Part shown: positions 26,824 through 36,437 of the stretch, one piece after another
Layout of the letters: each line of letters begins with the position of its first letter
Position numbering within the stretch: position 1 is the stretch's first letter
Source: Pseudomonas quebecensis
GTDB lineage: Bacteria; Pseudomonadota; Gammaproteobacteria; Pseudomonadales; Pseudomonadaceae
Direction of reading: 5' to 3'
NCBI RefSeq assembly: GCF_026410085.1
Contig: NZ_CP112866.1
Span: 1,426,001 to 1,490,000 of the forward strand
Length of the DNA: 64,000 nt
Position numbers and translations under genes: made by a program
The notes under the pieces: generated by a model
Told to the model about the DNA's origin: nothing
Databases searched by the model: none
The model's input: the letters and a program-made list of their open reading frames with translations, nothing else

Positions 26824-28602
26824 ATGGCAGAAGCAGTCGTGGACAACGTACCCGCCAAGACAGACGGCAAGCCGCCGCTGTTTGGCCTGTCGTTCCTGGA
26901 AAACCTCTCGGAAATGACCATGTTGCGTCAGGTCGGCCTGTTGGTCGGTCTGGCCGCCAGCGTGGCGATTGGTTTCGCTGTGGTGTTGTGGTCGCAGCAG
27001 CCCGATTACCGGCCGCTGTACGGCAGCCTGGCGGGCATGGATTCCAAGCAGATCATGGAAACCCTGGCCGCGGCCGACATCGCCTACACCGTAGAGCCCA
27101 ACTCCGGCGCGCTGCTGGTCAAGGCCGACGACGTCGCCCGTGCGCGCATGAAGCTGGCCGCTGCGGGTGTCACGCCGTCTGACAGCAACATCGGTTTCGA
27201 GATCCTCGACAAGGACCAGGGCCTGGGTACCAGCCAGTTTATGGAAGCCACACGTTATCGTCGTGGCCTGGAAGGCGAACTGGCACGCACCATCTCCAGC
27301 CTGAATAACGTCAAGGGTGCCCGTGTGCACTTGGCCATTCCGAAAAGCTCGGTGTTTGTGCGCGATGAGCGCAAGCCCAGCGCGTCGGTGCTGGTGGAGC
27401 TGTTTTCCGGCCGCTCCCTGGAGCCGGGCCAGGTCATGGCGATCATCAATCTGGTGGCCACCAGTGTTCCCGAACTGAGCAAATCGCAGATCACCGTGGT
27501 GGACCAGAAGGGCAACCTGCTGTCCGACCAGGCCGAGAACTCGGCGCTGACCCAGGCCGGCAAGCAGTTCGACTACAGCCGCCGCGTGGAAAGCATGCTG
27601 ACCCAGCGCGTGCATAACATTCTGCAACCGGTGTTGGGCAACGACCGTTATAAAGCCGAAGTTTCCGCCGACGTGGACTTCAGCGCCGTCGAGTCGACCT
27701 CCGAGCAGTTCAACCCGGACCAGCCGGCCCTGCGCAGCGAGCAGTCCACCAGCGAACAACGCACCGCCAGCAATGGCCCGCAAGGCGTACCGGGCGCCCT
27801 GAGCAACCAACCGCCTTCGCCGGCTTCGGCTCCGCAGACCACCGGTGGCGCCGCCGCCACTGCCGGCGCGATCCAGCCTGGCCAACCGCTGCTGGACGCC
27901 AACGGCCAGCAGATCATGGACCCGGCGACCGGCCAACCGATGCTCGCGCCGTACCCGGCGGACAAGCGTAACCAGTCCACCAAAAACTTTGAGCTGGACC
28001 GTTCCATCAGCCACACCAAGCAGCAACAGGGCCGTGTCAATCGCCTGTCGGTGTCGGTGGTGGTCGATGACCAAGTCAAGGTCAACGCGGCCGACGGTGC
28101 GGTCACCCGTGCCCCGTGGAGCGCCGACGAATTGGCGCGCTTCACCCGTCTGGTGCAGGACGCCGTCGGTTTCGACGCCAGCCGTGGCGACAGCGTCAGC
28201 GTGATCAACATGCCATTCTCCGCCGAGCGTGGCGAAGTGATTGCCGAGCCTGCGTTCTACTCGCAGCCCTGGTTCTGGGACATCGTCAAGCAAGTGCTGG
28301 GCGTGTTGTTCATCCTGGTGCTGGTGTTCGGCGTACTGCGTCCGGTGCTGAACAACATCACCGGCAACGGCAAGAAACAACTGGCCCTGGCCGGCGGCAG
28401 CGATGTCGAATTGGGTGGCATGGGCGGCCTGGACGGCGAACTGGCCAACGACCGCGTCAGCCTCGGCGGTCCGCAAAGCATCCTGTTGCCGAGCCCGAGC
28501 GAAGGCTATGACGCTCAGTTGAACGCAATCAAGAGTCTGGTAGCAGAAGACCCGGGCCGTGTGGCCCAGGTCGTGAAAGAGTGGATTAACGCAGATGAGT
28601 GA
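26824..28602 (+). CDS. fliF: Flagellar MS-ring protein FliF
   Basis: This 592-residue inner-membrane ring protein is the base on which the flagellum is built. It has two membrane segments (about 38-58, LVGLAASVAIGFAVVLWS, and about 483-505, VLGVLFILVLVFGVLRPVL). Between them are periplasmic YscJ/FliF ring-building domains, including LEGELARTISSLNNVKGARVHL, and a Pro/Gln-rich linker (about 300-385). The cytoplasmic C terminus that binds FliG overlaps the fliG start by eight bases. Confidence 0.97.
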   Translation: MAEAVVDNVPAKTDGKPPLFGLSFLENLSEMTMLRQVGLLVGLAASVAIGFAVVLWSQQPDYRPLYGSLAGMDSKQIMETLAAADIAYTVEPNSGALLVKADDVARARMKLAAAGVTPSDSNIGFEILDKDQGLGTSQFMEATRYRRGLEGELARTISSLNNVKGARVHLAIPKSSVFVRDERKPSASVLVELFSGRSLEPGQVMAIINLVATSVPELSKSQITVVDQKGNLLSDQAENSALTQAGKQFDYSRRVESMLTQRVHNILQPVLGNDRYKAEVSADVDFSAVESTSEQFNPDQPALRSEQSTSEQRTASNGPQGVPGALSNQPPSPASAPQTTGGAAATAGAIQPGQPLLDANGQQIMDPATGQPMLAPYPADKRNQSTKNFELDRSISHTKQQQGRVNRLSVSVVVDDQVKVNAADGAVTRAPWSADELARFTRLVQDAVGFDASRGDSVSVINMPFSAERGEVIAEPAFYSQPWFWDIVKQVLGVLFILVLVFGVLRPVLNNITGNGKKQLALAGGSDVELGGMGGLDGELANDRVSLGGPQSILLPSPSEGYDAQLNAIKSLVAEDPGRVAQVVKEWINADE

Positions 28603-29611
28603 TCGAGCCGCTGTTGCCAAGCTCTCCCGGGTCGACAAAGCCGCAGTCCTGCTGCTGTCGCTGGGGGAAACCGACGCCGCCCAAGTGCTGCGGCACATGG
28701 GCCCCAAAGAGGTTCAACGGGTGGGCGTGGCCATGGCGCAAATGCGCAATGTGCACCGCGAGCAAGTCGAACAGGTGATGAGCGAGTTCGTCGAGATCGT
28801 CGGCGACCAGACCAGCCTGGGCGTCGGCTCCGACAGCTACATTCGCAAAATGCTCACCTCGGCCCTGGGCGAAGACAAGGCCAACGGCCTGATCGATCGC
28901 ATCCTGCTGGGCGGCAACACCAGCGGCCTGGACAGCCTCAAGTGGATGGAGCCGCGCGCCGTGGCCGATGTGATCCGCTATGAGCACCCGCAGATCCAGG
29001 CCATCGTGGTGGCTTACCTCGACCCCGACCAGGCCGGTGAGGTGCTGGGCCACTTCGACCATAAAGTGCGCCTGGACATCATCCTGCGGGTGTCGTCGCT
29101 TAATACCGTGCAGCCGGCGGCGTTGAAAGAATTGAACACCATCCTGGAGAAGCAGTTCTCGGGCAATTCCAATGCTTCGCGCACCACCCTGGGTGGCATC
29201 AAGCGCGCGGCGGATATCATGAACTTCCTCGACAGCTCGGTCGAAGGCCAGTTGATGGACTCGATCCGCGAGATCGACGACACCCTGTCCGGCCAGATCG
29301 AAGACCTTATGTTCGTGTTCAACAACCTCTCCGATGTCGACGACCGTGGCATCCAGGCGTTGCTGCGCGAAGTGTCCTCCGACGTGCTGGTGTTGGCACT
29401 CAAGGGTTCCGACGACGGGGTCAAGGAAAAGATCTTCAAGAACATGTCCAAGCGTGCCTCCGAACTGTTGCGCGACGACCTGGAGGCCAAGGGGCCGGTG
29501 CGCGTCAGCGACGTGGAAACCGCGCAAAAGGAAATCCTCACCATTGCCCGCCGTATGGCCGAAGCCGGAGAAATCGTTCTCGGTGGGAAGGGCGGCGAAG
29601 AAATGATCTAA
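28595..29611 (+). CDS. fliG: Flagellar motor switch protein FliG
   Basis: This 338-residue rotor protein transmits torque from the stators. Its three armadillo-like domains are visible; the C-terminal domain (about 240-330) holds the charged torque helix DLMFVFNNLSDVDDRGIQALLREV, with the EHPQ motif in YEHPQIQAIVVAYLDPDQAG. It overlaps the fliF end, implying coupled translation and matched amounts. Length is typical (about 330-340). Confidence 0.97.
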   Translation: MSDRAAVAKLSRVDKAAVLLLSLGETDAAQVLRHMGPKEVQRVGVAMAQMRNVHREQVEQVMSEFVEIVGDQTSLGVGSDSYIRKMLTSALGEDKANGLIDRILLGGNTSGLDSLKWMEPRAVADVIRYEHPQIQAIVVAYLDPDQAGEVLGHFDHKVRLDIILRVSSLNTVQPAALKELNTILEKQFSGNSNASRTTLGGIKRAADIMNFLDSSVEGQLMDSIREIDDTLSGQIEDLMFVFNNLSDVDDRGIQALLREVSSDVLVLALKGSDDGVKEKIFKNMSKRASELLRDDLEAKGPVRVSDVETAQKEILTIARRMAEAGEIVLGGKGGEEMI

Positions 29612-29621
29612 GGCGTTGTCC

Positions 29622-30386
29622 ATGTCGAACAAAGATGAGGCTCCCAGCGATCTGATTCGCGCGCGGGATGTCGGCGGGTTCGACATCTGGTCGTTGCCCA
29701 GCTTCGATCCGCACGTGCCTGAGCCCGAGCCGGAACCGGTGGAAGAACTTCCGGTGGAAATGGAAGAAGTGCCGCTGGAAGAAGTCCAGCCACTGACCCT
29801 GGAAGAGTTGGAAAGCATCCGCCAGGAAGCCTACAACGAGGGCTTTGCCGCCGGTGAAAAAGACGGTTTTCGCAGCACCACCCTCAAGGTGCGCCAGGAG
29901 GCCGACGCGGCGCTGGCGGTCAAGCTGGCCAGCCTGGAACGCTTGATGGGCAGCCTGTTCGACCCGATCGCCGAGCAGGACACACAGCTCGAAAAGGCCA
30001 TGGTGCGCCTTGTGGAGCACATCGCTCGCCAGGTGATCCAGCGTGAGCTGGCGCTGGACTCCAGCCAGATCGAAAGCGTGATGCGCGAGGCCCTCAAGCT
30101 GCTGCCCCTGGGCGTCGGCAATGTGCGGTTGTACATCAACCCGCAGGATTTCGAACAGGTCAAAGCCCTGCGCGAGCGCCATGAGGAAACCTGGCGCATC
30201 GTCGAGGACGCGGCGCTGCAGCCCGGCGGTTGCCGCGTCGAGACCGAGCACAGCCGTATCGATGCCACGGTGGAAACCCGTATCAGCCAGATCATGGCCA
30301 AGTTGCTCGATCAGCAGCACGAACAGGTCCTGAATCCTGCCGAACCTGACCTGAGCATCGACCTGGACACCCCAGATGCGCCTTGA
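29622..30386 (+). CDS. fliH: Flagellar export ATPase regulator FliH
   Basis: This 254-residue peripheral stalk protein links the ATPase FliI to the export gate. It has an acidic Pro/Glu-rich N terminus, a coiled-coil middle with glycine-containing repeats ([15 protein letters not shown]), and a conserved C-terminal domain with [18 protein letters not shown] and [17 protein letters not shown]. The ATG at 29622 has AAGG eight bases upstream; the TTG at 29616 is too close. It overlaps fliI by eleven bases. Confidence 0.95.
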   Translation: MSNKDEAPSDLIRARDVGGFDIWSLPSFDPHVPEPEPEPVEELPVEMEEVPLEEVQPLTLEELESIRQEAYNEGFAAGEKDGFRSTTLKVRQEADAALAVKLASLERLMGSLFDPIAEQDTQLEKAMVRLVEHIARQVIQRELALDSSQIESVMREALKLLPLGVGNVRLYINPQDFEQVKALRERHEETWRIVEDAALQPGGCRVETEHSRIDATVETRISQIMAKLLDQQHEQVLNPAEPDLSIDLDTPDAP

Positions 30387-31734
30387 TCGCACCAGCTTCG
30401 CCAAGCGCTTGAGCGCTTACACCGAAGCCACCGAGTTGCCCGGCCAGCCGATCCTTGAAGGTCGCCTGCTGCGCATGGTCGGCCTGACCCTCGAAGCCGA
30501 GGGCTTGCGCGCCGCCATGGGCAGCCGTTGCATGGTCATCAATGACGACAGCTATCATCCGGTACAGGTCGAGGCCGAGGTGATGGGCTTTTCCGGCAGC
30601 AAGATTTTCCTGATGCCCGTGGGCAGCCTGGCGGGCATCGCTCCCGGCGCCCGCGTGGTGCCGCTGGCCGATACCGGTCGCCTGCCGATGGGCATGGGCA
30701 TGCTCGGTCGCGTGCTCGACGGCGCCGGCCGCGCCCTGGACGGCAAGGGCGGGATGAAGGCCGAAGACTGGGTGCCGATGGACGGCCCCACCATCAATCC
30801 CCTCAACCGCAACCCCATCAGCGTGCCGCTGGACGTGGGGATTCGCAGCATCAACGGTTTATTGACGGTCGGCCGCGGCCAGCGTCTTGGCCTGTTCGCC
30901 GGTACCGGCGTGGGTAAGTCGGTGTTGCTGGGCATGATGACGCGCTTTACCGAGGCCGACATTATCGTGGTCGGGCTGATCGGCGAACGTGGTCGCGAAG
31001 TGAAGGAGTTCATTGAACACAGCCTGGGTGAAGAGGGCCTCAAGCGCTCGGTGGTGGTCGCGTCGCCCGCCGACGATGCGCCGCTGATGCGCCTGCGCGC
31101 CGCCATGTATTGCACGCGCATCGCCGAATATTTTCGCGACAAGGGCAAGAACGTGCTGTTGCTGATGGACTCACTCACGCGTTTCGCCCAGGCCCAGCGG
31201 GAAATCGCCCTGGCCATCGGCGAGCCGCCCGCGACCAAGGGCTATCCGCCGTCGGTATTCGCCAAGCTGCCCAAGTTGGTGGAGCGGGCCGGTAATGCCG
31301 AGGCCGGCGGAGGATCGATCACTGCGTTCTATACCGTGCTGTCCGAAGGTGACGACCAGCAGGACCCGATTGCCGACTCGGCGCGTGGCGTGCTCGATGG
31401 GCACATTGTGCTGTCACGGCGCCTGGCGGAGGAGGGGCATTACCCGGCCATCGACATCGAAGCGTCCATCAGCCGGGTGATGCCGGCGGTGGTCACGCCC
31501 GAGCACATGGTTCGCGCGCAGCAGTTCAAACAGTTGTGGTCGCGCTATCAACAGAGCCGCGATCTGATCAGTGTCGGTGCCTACGTGGCCGGCGGCGATC
31601 GCGACACCGACCTGGCCATCGCCCTGCAGCCGCAGTTGGTGACCTACCTGCGCCAGGGCCTGAACGACAAGATCAGCATGGGCGAAAGCGAAGCGCACCT
31701 GCAGTCGATCTTCGCCCCGGCGCCAGGCGGCTAA
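30376..31734 (+). CDS. fliI: Flagellum-specific ATPase FliI
   Basis: This 452-residue F1-beta-like ATPase energises flagellar protein export. Walker A AGTGVGKS is at 175-182; Walker B ([20 protein letters not shown]) and ERGREVKEF with its catalytic Glu are intact. The N-terminal beta-barrel and the C-terminal lid are both present. Translation is probably coupled to fliH, whose end it overlaps, and fliJ starts three bases after its stop. Confidence 0.97.
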   Translation: MRLDRTSFAKRLSAYTEATELPGQPILEGRLLRMVGLTLEAEGLRAAMGSRCMVINDDSYHPVQVEAEVMGFSGSKIFLMPVGSLAGIAPGARVVPLADTGRLPMGMGMLGRVLDGAGRALDGKGGMKAEDWVPMDGPTINPLNRNPISVPLDVGIRSINGLLTVGRGQRLGLFAGTGVGKSVLLGMMTRFTEADIIVVGLIGERGREVKEFIEHSLGEEGLKRSVVVASPADDAPLMRLRAAMYCTRIAEYFRDKGKNVLLLMDSLTRFAQAQREIALAIGEPPATKGYPPSVFAKLPKLVERAGNAEAGGGSITAFYTVLSEGDDQQDPIADSARGVLDGHIVLSRRLAEEGHYPAIDIEASISRVMPAVVTPEHMVRAQQFKQLWSRYQQSRDLISVGAYVAGGDRDTDLAIALQPQLVTYLRQGLNDKISMGESEAHLQSIFAPAPGG

Positions 31735-31737
31735 GCC

Positions 31738-32187
31738 ATGGCCAGCAGCCGCGCGTCACGCCTGGCCCCGGTGGTGGAAATGGCCGAGAAGGCCGAAAAA
31801 ACCGCCGTGCAGCGCCTGGGGTATTTCCAGGGCCAAGTGCGCCTGGCGGAAAGCAAGTTGGGCGACCTCGAACGTTTTCGCGGCGAGTACCAGCAGCAAT
31901 GGATCGAGCGTGGCACCAAAGGCGTGTCGGGCCAGTGGCTGATGGGTTATCAGGGTTTTCTCAACCAATTGGAAACAGCAGTCGGCCAGCAGCGCCAGAG
32001 CCTGGCCTGGCATCAGAACAACCTGGAAAAAGCCCGCGAGAGCTGGCAACAGGCATTCGCCCGCGTCGAAGGCCTGCGCAAGCTGGTGCAGCGTTACATT
32101 GACGAAGCACGCGCGATCGAAGACAAACGCGAACAGAAACTGCTCGATGAACTGTCGCAGCGTCTGCCGCGTCCGGAGCAGTTCTAA
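31738..32187 (+). CDS. fliJ: Flagellar export chaperone FliJ
   Basis: This 149-residue protein is nearly all alpha-helical coiled coil, rich in Gln, Glu, Arg and Lys, for example RLAPVVEMAEKAEKTAVQRL and SWQQAFARVEGLRKLVQRYI. FliJ is the central stalk that rotates in the FliI hexamer. The sequence family is weakly conserved, so the call relies on helix content, length and its place at the end of fliEFGHIJ. Confidence 0.92.
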   Translation: MASSRASRLAPVVEMAEKAEKTAVQRLGYFQGQVRLAESKLGDLERFRGEYQQQWIERGTKGVSGQWLMGYQGFLNQLETAVGQQRQSLAWHQNNLEKARESWQQAFARVEGLRKLVQRYIDEARAIEDKREQKLLDELSQRLPRPEQF

Positions 32188-32190
32188 ATC

Positions 32191-32206
32191 AGGGTGCGCT
32201 GTTGCT
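32191..32206 (+). promoter_or_regulatory. Possible sigma54 promoter for hsbA
   Basis: AGGGTGCGCTGTTGCT gives GG (32192-32193), ten bases, then GC (32204-32205) within TTGCT. The -24 half is a weak match beyond GG. It ends 57 bases before hsbA, a spacing like the other sigma54 sites in the window. Confidence 0.5.
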
Positions 32207-32263
32207 CACATCCCGTTCACCTGCTAAACCTTGTGTGTAGTCCCACGACAAGGAAGCAGTCGC

Positions 32264-32569
32264 ATGGCAGTCGAGTCAGAAGTATCCCCGGACGGGAAGA
32301 AGTTGACGATCGTGATCAAAGGCCGGTTCGATTTCGGCCAGCATCAGAAGTTTCGTGATTCCTACGAGCGTTTCTACAAGGTCCCGCAGGCCTATATCGT
32401 GGACCTCAAGGAAACCACTTACATGGACAGCTCGGCGCTGGGGATGCTCCTGCTGCTGCGCGACCACGCCGGTGGCGACGAATCGCAGGTTACTGTGATC
32501 AACAGCAACCCTGACGTGCGCAAGATCCTCGCTATCGCCAACTTCGATCGGCTGTTTGACATCAATTGA
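32264..32569 (+). CDS. hsbA: Anti-sigma factor antagonist HsbA (STAS domain)
   Basis: This 101-residue STAS-domain protein has the phosphorylatable serine in ETTYMDSSALGMLLLL (Ser56). In P. aeruginosa, HsbA is dephosphorylated by HsbR. It then partitions between the anti-sigma factor FlgM and a diguanylate cyclase, linking swimming, swarming and biofilm. The ATG at 32264 follows AAGGAAGCAGTCGC; an upstream ATG-like start would add an odd leader. Its stop overlaps the TTG start of hsbR. Confidence 0.92.
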   Translation: MAVESEVSPDGKKLTIVIKGRFDFGQHQKFRDSYERFYKVPQAYIVDLKETTYMDSSALGMLLLLRDHAGGDESQVTVINSNPDVRKILAIANFDRLFDIN

Positions 32570-34284
32570 GCGCTCTGGCCCCCGCCCATGAGGCGCTCAC
32601 GATCCTGATCGCCGACGACAGCCCCGCCGACCTGCTGTTGCTGTCGACCATTGTGCGACGCCAGGGCCATCAGGTGCTCACCGCTGCCGATGGTCGCGAA
32701 GCCGTCGAAGTGTTTACCCGTGAGCGCCCGCAACTGGTGCTGATGGATGCGCTGATGCCGGTGATGGATGGCTTCGCCGCTGCGCGCTGGATCAAGCAGC
32801 TGTCGGGGGAAGCCCTGGTGCCGATCATCTTCCTCACCTCCCTGAGCGACAGCGCCGACCTGGCCGAGTGTCTGGACGCGGGTGGCGATGACTTCCTGCC
32901 CAAGCCCTACAACCCGCTGATCCTGGGCGCAAAAATCAACGCCATGGACCGCCTGCGTCGGTTGCAGGCCACGGTGCTGCAGCAGCGCGATCTGATCGCC
33001 AAGCACAATGACCACCTGTTGCATGAGCAGCGGGTGGCCAAGGCGGTGTTCGACAAGGTCGCCCACTCCGGTTGTATCAATGCCGCGCCGAATATCCGCT
33101 ACCTGCAGTCGCCTTACGCGCTGTTCAATGGCGATCTGTTATTGGCGGCCTACACGCCGTCGGGCGATATGCATGTGCTGCTGGGGGATTTTACCGGCCA
33201 CGGCTTGCCGGCGGCGGTGGGGGCCATGCCCCTGGCGGACGTGTTCTACGGCATGACCGCCAAGGGCTATGGCCTGGCGCAGATCCTGCGCGAGATGAAC
33301 GCCAAGCTCAAACGCATCCTGCCGGTGGACATGTTCTGTTGCGCCACTTTGTTGTGCCTGAGCACCGATCGCCATGTGGTGGAGGTATGGAACGGCGGCA
33401 TGCCCGAGGGCTATGTGCATCAGGTCGCCACAGGCAAACGCACATCGCTGGCATCGCGGCACTTGCCGTTGGGTGTGCTGTCGGCCGAGCTGTTCAATGA
33501 CTGCACTGAAGTCTGGCCTATGGCGTTGGGGGATCGCGTGTTTCTGTTGTCCGACGGCGTGCTGGAGACCGCCGACGCGAATAACCAGTTGTTCGGGGTC
33601 GAGCGCTTGCAGCAGGTGTTCGCTGCCAACCGCGAGCCTGATCGCTTGTTCGAAGATGTCGAGCAGGCCCTGGCGGCATTTCGCGGGGAGGCGCGCGATG
33701 ACGTGAGCATGGTGGAGATCACCTTGCAGTCCGGCCCCGCGTTGCGTGCGAGTGGGCCGCTTTATGCCGACAGCGGCCAGTCGTGCCCGCTGGACTGGTC
33801 GGTGAATTTCGAGTTCCGCGCCGAGACCCTCAAGCGCTACAACCCGCTGCCCTACCTGTTGCAATTGCTGCTGGAGATCCATGGCCTGCGCGCGCAGAGC
33901 GGCGCACTCTACAGCGTGATGGCCGAGTTGTACTCCAACGCGCTGGAACATGGCGTGCTGGGCCTGGACTCACGGCTCAAACGCGATGCCCAGGGCTTTG
34001 CCGAGTACTATCGCCGGCGCAACGAACGATTGGCCGAGTTGAACAGCGGTTACGTGCGAGTGCAGGTACAAGTGGTGCCGACCGACGCCGGCGGCACGAT
34101 GACCCTGCGCATCGAGGACAGCGGGCCGGGATTTGATGTGGACAAGGTGTTGGCGCAGCCATTGGATATCGACCGTCTGTCCGGTCGCGGCTTGAGCCTG
34201 GTACGTCGGCTCAGTCACGACGTGCGTTGGTCCGACGGCGGGCGGTGTGTGTGCGTGGAGTTTTCGTGGGAGGCTCTGGCATAA
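32566..34284 (+). CDS. hsbR: Response regulator and PP2C phosphatase HsbR
   Basis: This 572-residue, three-part protein opens with a receiver domain (about 10-130) with D61 in LVLMDALMPVMDG. A SpoIIE-type PP2C phosphatase domain follows (about 190-385) with LGDFTGHGLPAAVGAMPLAD and RDDVSMVEI. The C-terminal HATPase-like anti-sigma kinase domain (about 420-570) has ELYSNALEHGVLGL and RIEDSGPGFDV. Phosphorylation by HptB should switch it between kinase and phosphatase toward HsbA. Translation appears to start at TTG 32566, overlapping the hsbA stop. Confidence 0.92.
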   Translation: MSALAPAHEALTILIADDSPADLLLLSTIVRRQGHQVLTAADGREAVEVFTRERPQLVLMDALMPVMDGFAAARWIKQLSGEALVPIIFLTSLSDSADLAECLDAGGDDFLPKPYNPLILGAKINAMDRLRRLQATVLQQRDLIAKHNDHLLHEQRVAKAVFDKVAHSGCINAAPNIRYLQSPYALFNGDLLLAAYTPSGDMHVLLGDFTGHGLPAAVGAMPLADVFYGMTAKGYGLAQILREMNAKLKRILPVDMFCCATLLCLSTDRHVVEVWNGGMPEGYVHQVATGKRTSLASRHLPLGVLSAELFNDCTEVWPMALGDRVFLLSDGVLETADANNQLFGVERLQQVFAANREPDRLFEDVEQALAAFRGEARDDVSMVEITLQSGPALRASGPLYADSGQSCPLDWSVNFEFRAETLKRYNPLPYLLQLLLEIHGLRAQSGALYSVMAELYSNALEHGVLGLDSRLKRDAQGFAEYYRRRNERLAELNSGYVRVQVQVVPTDAGGTMTLRIEDSGPGFDVDKVLAQPLDIDRLSGRGLSLVRRLSHDVRWSDGGRCVCVEFSWEALA

Positions 34285-34314
34285 TCCGCCGATTCTTGAT
34301 CAAGGAGCGAGCAA

Positions 34315-34659
34315 GTGGTTGATGTTCATCTGGACCCGGTAGTGTTGTCGGGTTTGCAGGAAGTCATGGAAAGCGAGTACCCCAAGTTGCTCGATACTTT
34401 TCTTGACGATTCGCAAAAGCGCATCGAAGCATTGCGCCAGTCTCGGGGCGACGCGAAGGCGCTGGGGCGTATTGCCCATAGTTTCAAAGGCAGCAGCGGC
34501 AACCTCGGAGCGGTGCGCTTGGCGCACTTGTGCCAGCGCTTGGAGGCCGAATCCGCCGAGGCGGCCGGCGATCTGGAGGCACTGGTGGATCAGATCGATC
34601 TTGAGTTTGCGTTGGTCAAGCCGCTGTACGAGTCGGAGCGTCAGCGCTTCCAGATGTGA
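34315..34659 (+). CDS. hptB: Histidine phosphotransfer protein HptB
   Basis: This 114-residue Hpt domain carries the phospho-relay histidine H55 in RIAHSFKGSSGNLGAVRLAHLC. In P. aeruginosa it receives phosphate from hybrid kinases (such as RetS, PA1611, SagS and ErcS') and passes it to HsbR. The start is GTG at 34315, preceded by AAGGAGCGAGCAA. It completes the hsbA-hsbR-hptB unit between fliJ and fliK, an arrangement known from other pseudomonads. Confidence 0.93.
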   Translation: MVDVHLDPVVLSGLQEVMESEYPKLLDTFLDDSQKRIEALRQSRGDAKALGRIAHSFKGSSGNLGAVRLAHLCQRLEAESAEAAGDLEALVDQIDLEFALVKPLYESERQRFQM

Positions 34660-34696
34660 CGGTGGCAACCAACCCTCACTCAGCCGAAACCAAACC

Positions 34697-34712
34697 TGGC
34701 CCGACTCTTGCT
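34697..34712 (+). promoter_or_regulatory. Sigma54 promoter candidate for fliK
   Basis: TGGCCCGACTCTTGCT contains GG (34698-34699) and GC (34710-34711) at ten-base spacing and an intact TTGCT. It lies in the 103-base gap after hptB and ends 50 bases before the fliK ATG. Confidence 0.8.
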
Positions 34713-34762
34713 CTATCTCCTCATACTGCATCCCCGATCCCCATGCAGTGGAGACCTTTACC

Positions 34763-36112
34763 ATGCCAGTCGCCCCGAATTCGCTTCTTCAGGCTGCCCC
34801 CGCGGCCAAGCCTCAAGCGCCCGCCGCCAATCTACCGGCGGTGGCTGCGGAGCCACGGGACAAGGGCCCTGGCTTCGCTCAAGTGTTCGCCAGCCAGGGT
34901 TCAAAGCCTGCCTCCAAAGGCGACGACAACTCCACCAGACCCAGCCGCGACAAGCCCGTCGATGCCAGCGCCAAGCCGGCTGCCGGGAGTGACAAGCCTG
35001 CCGCCAAGGCACCGGCGGTTGCCGATAGCGGCAATCCTTTGCCTGCCGGCCCGCCTGCGGCCAAGGCGGACGACAGCGTCGGTTCGGACGATGATGCCCC
35101 GGTTGATCCGGCCCTGGTGCAGCAGCTCCCGGCCGACCCGGTGGTCGACCCGGCGCTGATCGCGGCCGTTACCCCGGTGGCCGTGCCGGTGCCGGTGGAA
35201 GCCCCGACACCGGTCGCCGACACGCCGGATGATCACGTCCAGCCATTGGTTGCCGCGCCGCCGGTGCCGGTGGCCGCGAGCGAAGAGGCCAAGCCCGCGT
35301 TCGACCCTGCGGCCGACCCGCTGGATGCAATGCCGGCCGTGCGCCTGGCCATGGAGCAGGGCGGTCATGTGTCGGCCAGCAGCCAGGCGCCAGCCAAAAA
35401 TGCGTCGACGCCGACCCTGGACCAACCGACCGCCGCGCAGAATTTCGCTGCCGGCCTGGCCACCCTGGTCGACCAGCAGGCTACCAAGGACAGCACCGAC
35501 CAAGGGGGCGACAAGGCCTTTGGCGGTTTGATCGACGACGGCCTCAAGGACCTCAAGAGCGCTGGCAGCGACACGCGTGTCGATGACTTCGCCAACCGCC
35601 TGGCCGCCCTGACCCAGGCCGCCACACCGAAAACCGCCAACGCTTTGCCGCCCGTCGCGAATGCGCCGCTGGCCATGCACCAGAGCGGCTGGACCGATGA
35701 GATCGTCAACCGCGTGATGTACCTGTCGAGCGCCAACCTCAAGTCGGCGGAAATCCAGTTGCAGCCGGCCGAACTCGGGCGCCTGGATATCAAGGTCAAC
35801 ATGACCGCCGACCAGCAGGCCCAGGTCAACTTCATGAGCGCCCACCCAGTGGTGCGTGAAGCGTTGGAAAGCCAGTCCGGCCGCCTGCGTGAAATGTTCG
35901 CCCAGCAAGGCATGGGGCAGGTGGATGTGAACGTGTCCGACCAGTCCCGTGGTCAGGAACAGCAGCAACAACAGGCGCAGACGGGGGGCGTTAGTCGCAG
36001 CGGGCGGGGCGGCGACAGCGGTGACAACGGCAGCCACATTGATGTGGCCGAAGCAGTGGCGCCCGTCACTTCGACGGTGATCGGCTCCAGCGCCGTCGAT
36101 TACTACGCCTGA
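34763..36112 (+). CDS. fliK: Flagellar hook-length control protein FliK
   Basis: This 449-residue secreted ruler protein has a long Pro/Ala/Asp-rich N-terminal region (about 1-290) of low complexity. The conserved Flg_hook domain (about 300-420) includes AEIQLQPAELGRLDIKVNMT and HPVVREALESQSGRLREMF. A Gln-rich tail follows. It sets hook length and switches export specificity at FlhB. The open frame extends upstream to 34403, but that part overlaps hptB in another frame. The ATG at 34763 with GGAG upstream is the credible start. Confidence 0.93.
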   Translation: MPVAPNSLLQAAPAAKPQAPAANLPAVAAEPRDKGPGFAQVFASQGSKPASKGDDNSTRPSRDKPVDASAKPAAGSDKPAAKAPAVADSGNPLPAGPPAAKADDSVGSDDDAPVDPALVQQLPADPVVDPALIAAVTPVAVPVPVEAPTPVADTPDDHVQPLVAAPPVPVAASEEAKPAFDPAADPLDAMPAVRLAMEQGGHVSASSQAPAKNASTPTLDQPTAAQNFAAGLATLVDQQATKDSTDQGGDKAFGGLIDDGLKDLKSAGSDTRVDDFANRLAALTQAATPKTANALPPVANAPLAMHQSGWTDEIVNRVMYLSSANLKSAEIQLQPAELGRLDIKVNMTADQQAQVNFMSAHPVVREALESQSGRLREMFAQQGMGQVDVNVSDQSRGQEQQQQQAQTGGVSRSGRGGDSGDNGSHIDVAEAVAPVTSTVIGSSAVDYYA

Positions 36113-36154
36113 TGTAGGTCTGGCATAGGACAAAATGGGGCAGGGGGCTTGCTG

Positions 36155-36211
36155 TGGTGAGCTGGCTTTGAAGTGGTGAGCGGGCTTTGATGTGGTGAGC
36201 GGGCTTGCCCC
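36155..36211 (+). repeat. Short tandem repeat derived from the REP arm
   Basis: Two 19-base units (TGGTGAGCTGGCTTTGAAG at 36155-36173 and TGGTGAGCGGGCTTTGATG at 36174-36192) run head to tail. They continue into a third unit that is the start of the large inverted repeat's left arm. The units differ at two positions. Confidence 0.85.
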
Positions 36212-36321
36212 GCGCCGGGCTGCGAAGCGGCCCTATTCCAGGCGATGTGGTTTCAGCTGACACTCCGAGGTGCCTGGGTTTGGGGCCGCTTCGCAGCCCG
36301 GCGCGGGGCAAGCCCGCTCAC
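36195..36321. repeat. REP doublet (REPIN) with perfect 39-nt inverted arms
   Basis: The left arm at 36195-36233 and the right arm at 36283-36321 are exact reverse complements over 39 bases and flank a 49-base spacer. Each arm contains CGGGCTTGCCCCGCG and GGGCTGCGAAGCGGCCC, a REP class different from the GGGGGCTTGCCCCC class nearby. The arms' perfection suggests recent mobilisation or gene conversion. REPINs in fluorescent pseudomonads are moved by RAYT transposases encoded elsewhere. Confidence 0.88.
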
Positions 36322-36365
36322 TACAGAGTTATGTGTCAGCCTTTAAGGTCTGTGTAGATGCCCAT

Positions 36366-36391
36366 GCTCATCGGGGCAAGCCCCCTCCCAC
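36366..36391 (-). repeat. Single REP element, reverse orientation
   Basis: TCATCGGGGCAAGCCCCCTC followed by CCACT is the reverse complement of the common core GTGGGAGGGGGCTTGCCCC. It is slightly degenerate. Confidence 0.75.
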
Positions 36392-36437
36392 TCGAATCGC
36401 ATTCCAACTTAATTACCCACTGACGAAACCAGATCAC

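Noticed and set aside
34403-34762. N-terminal extension of fliK upstream of 34763
   Set aside because: The frame is open but overlaps hptB, is arginine/serine-rich like a shadow frame, and the sigma54 promoter at 34697 lies inside it.
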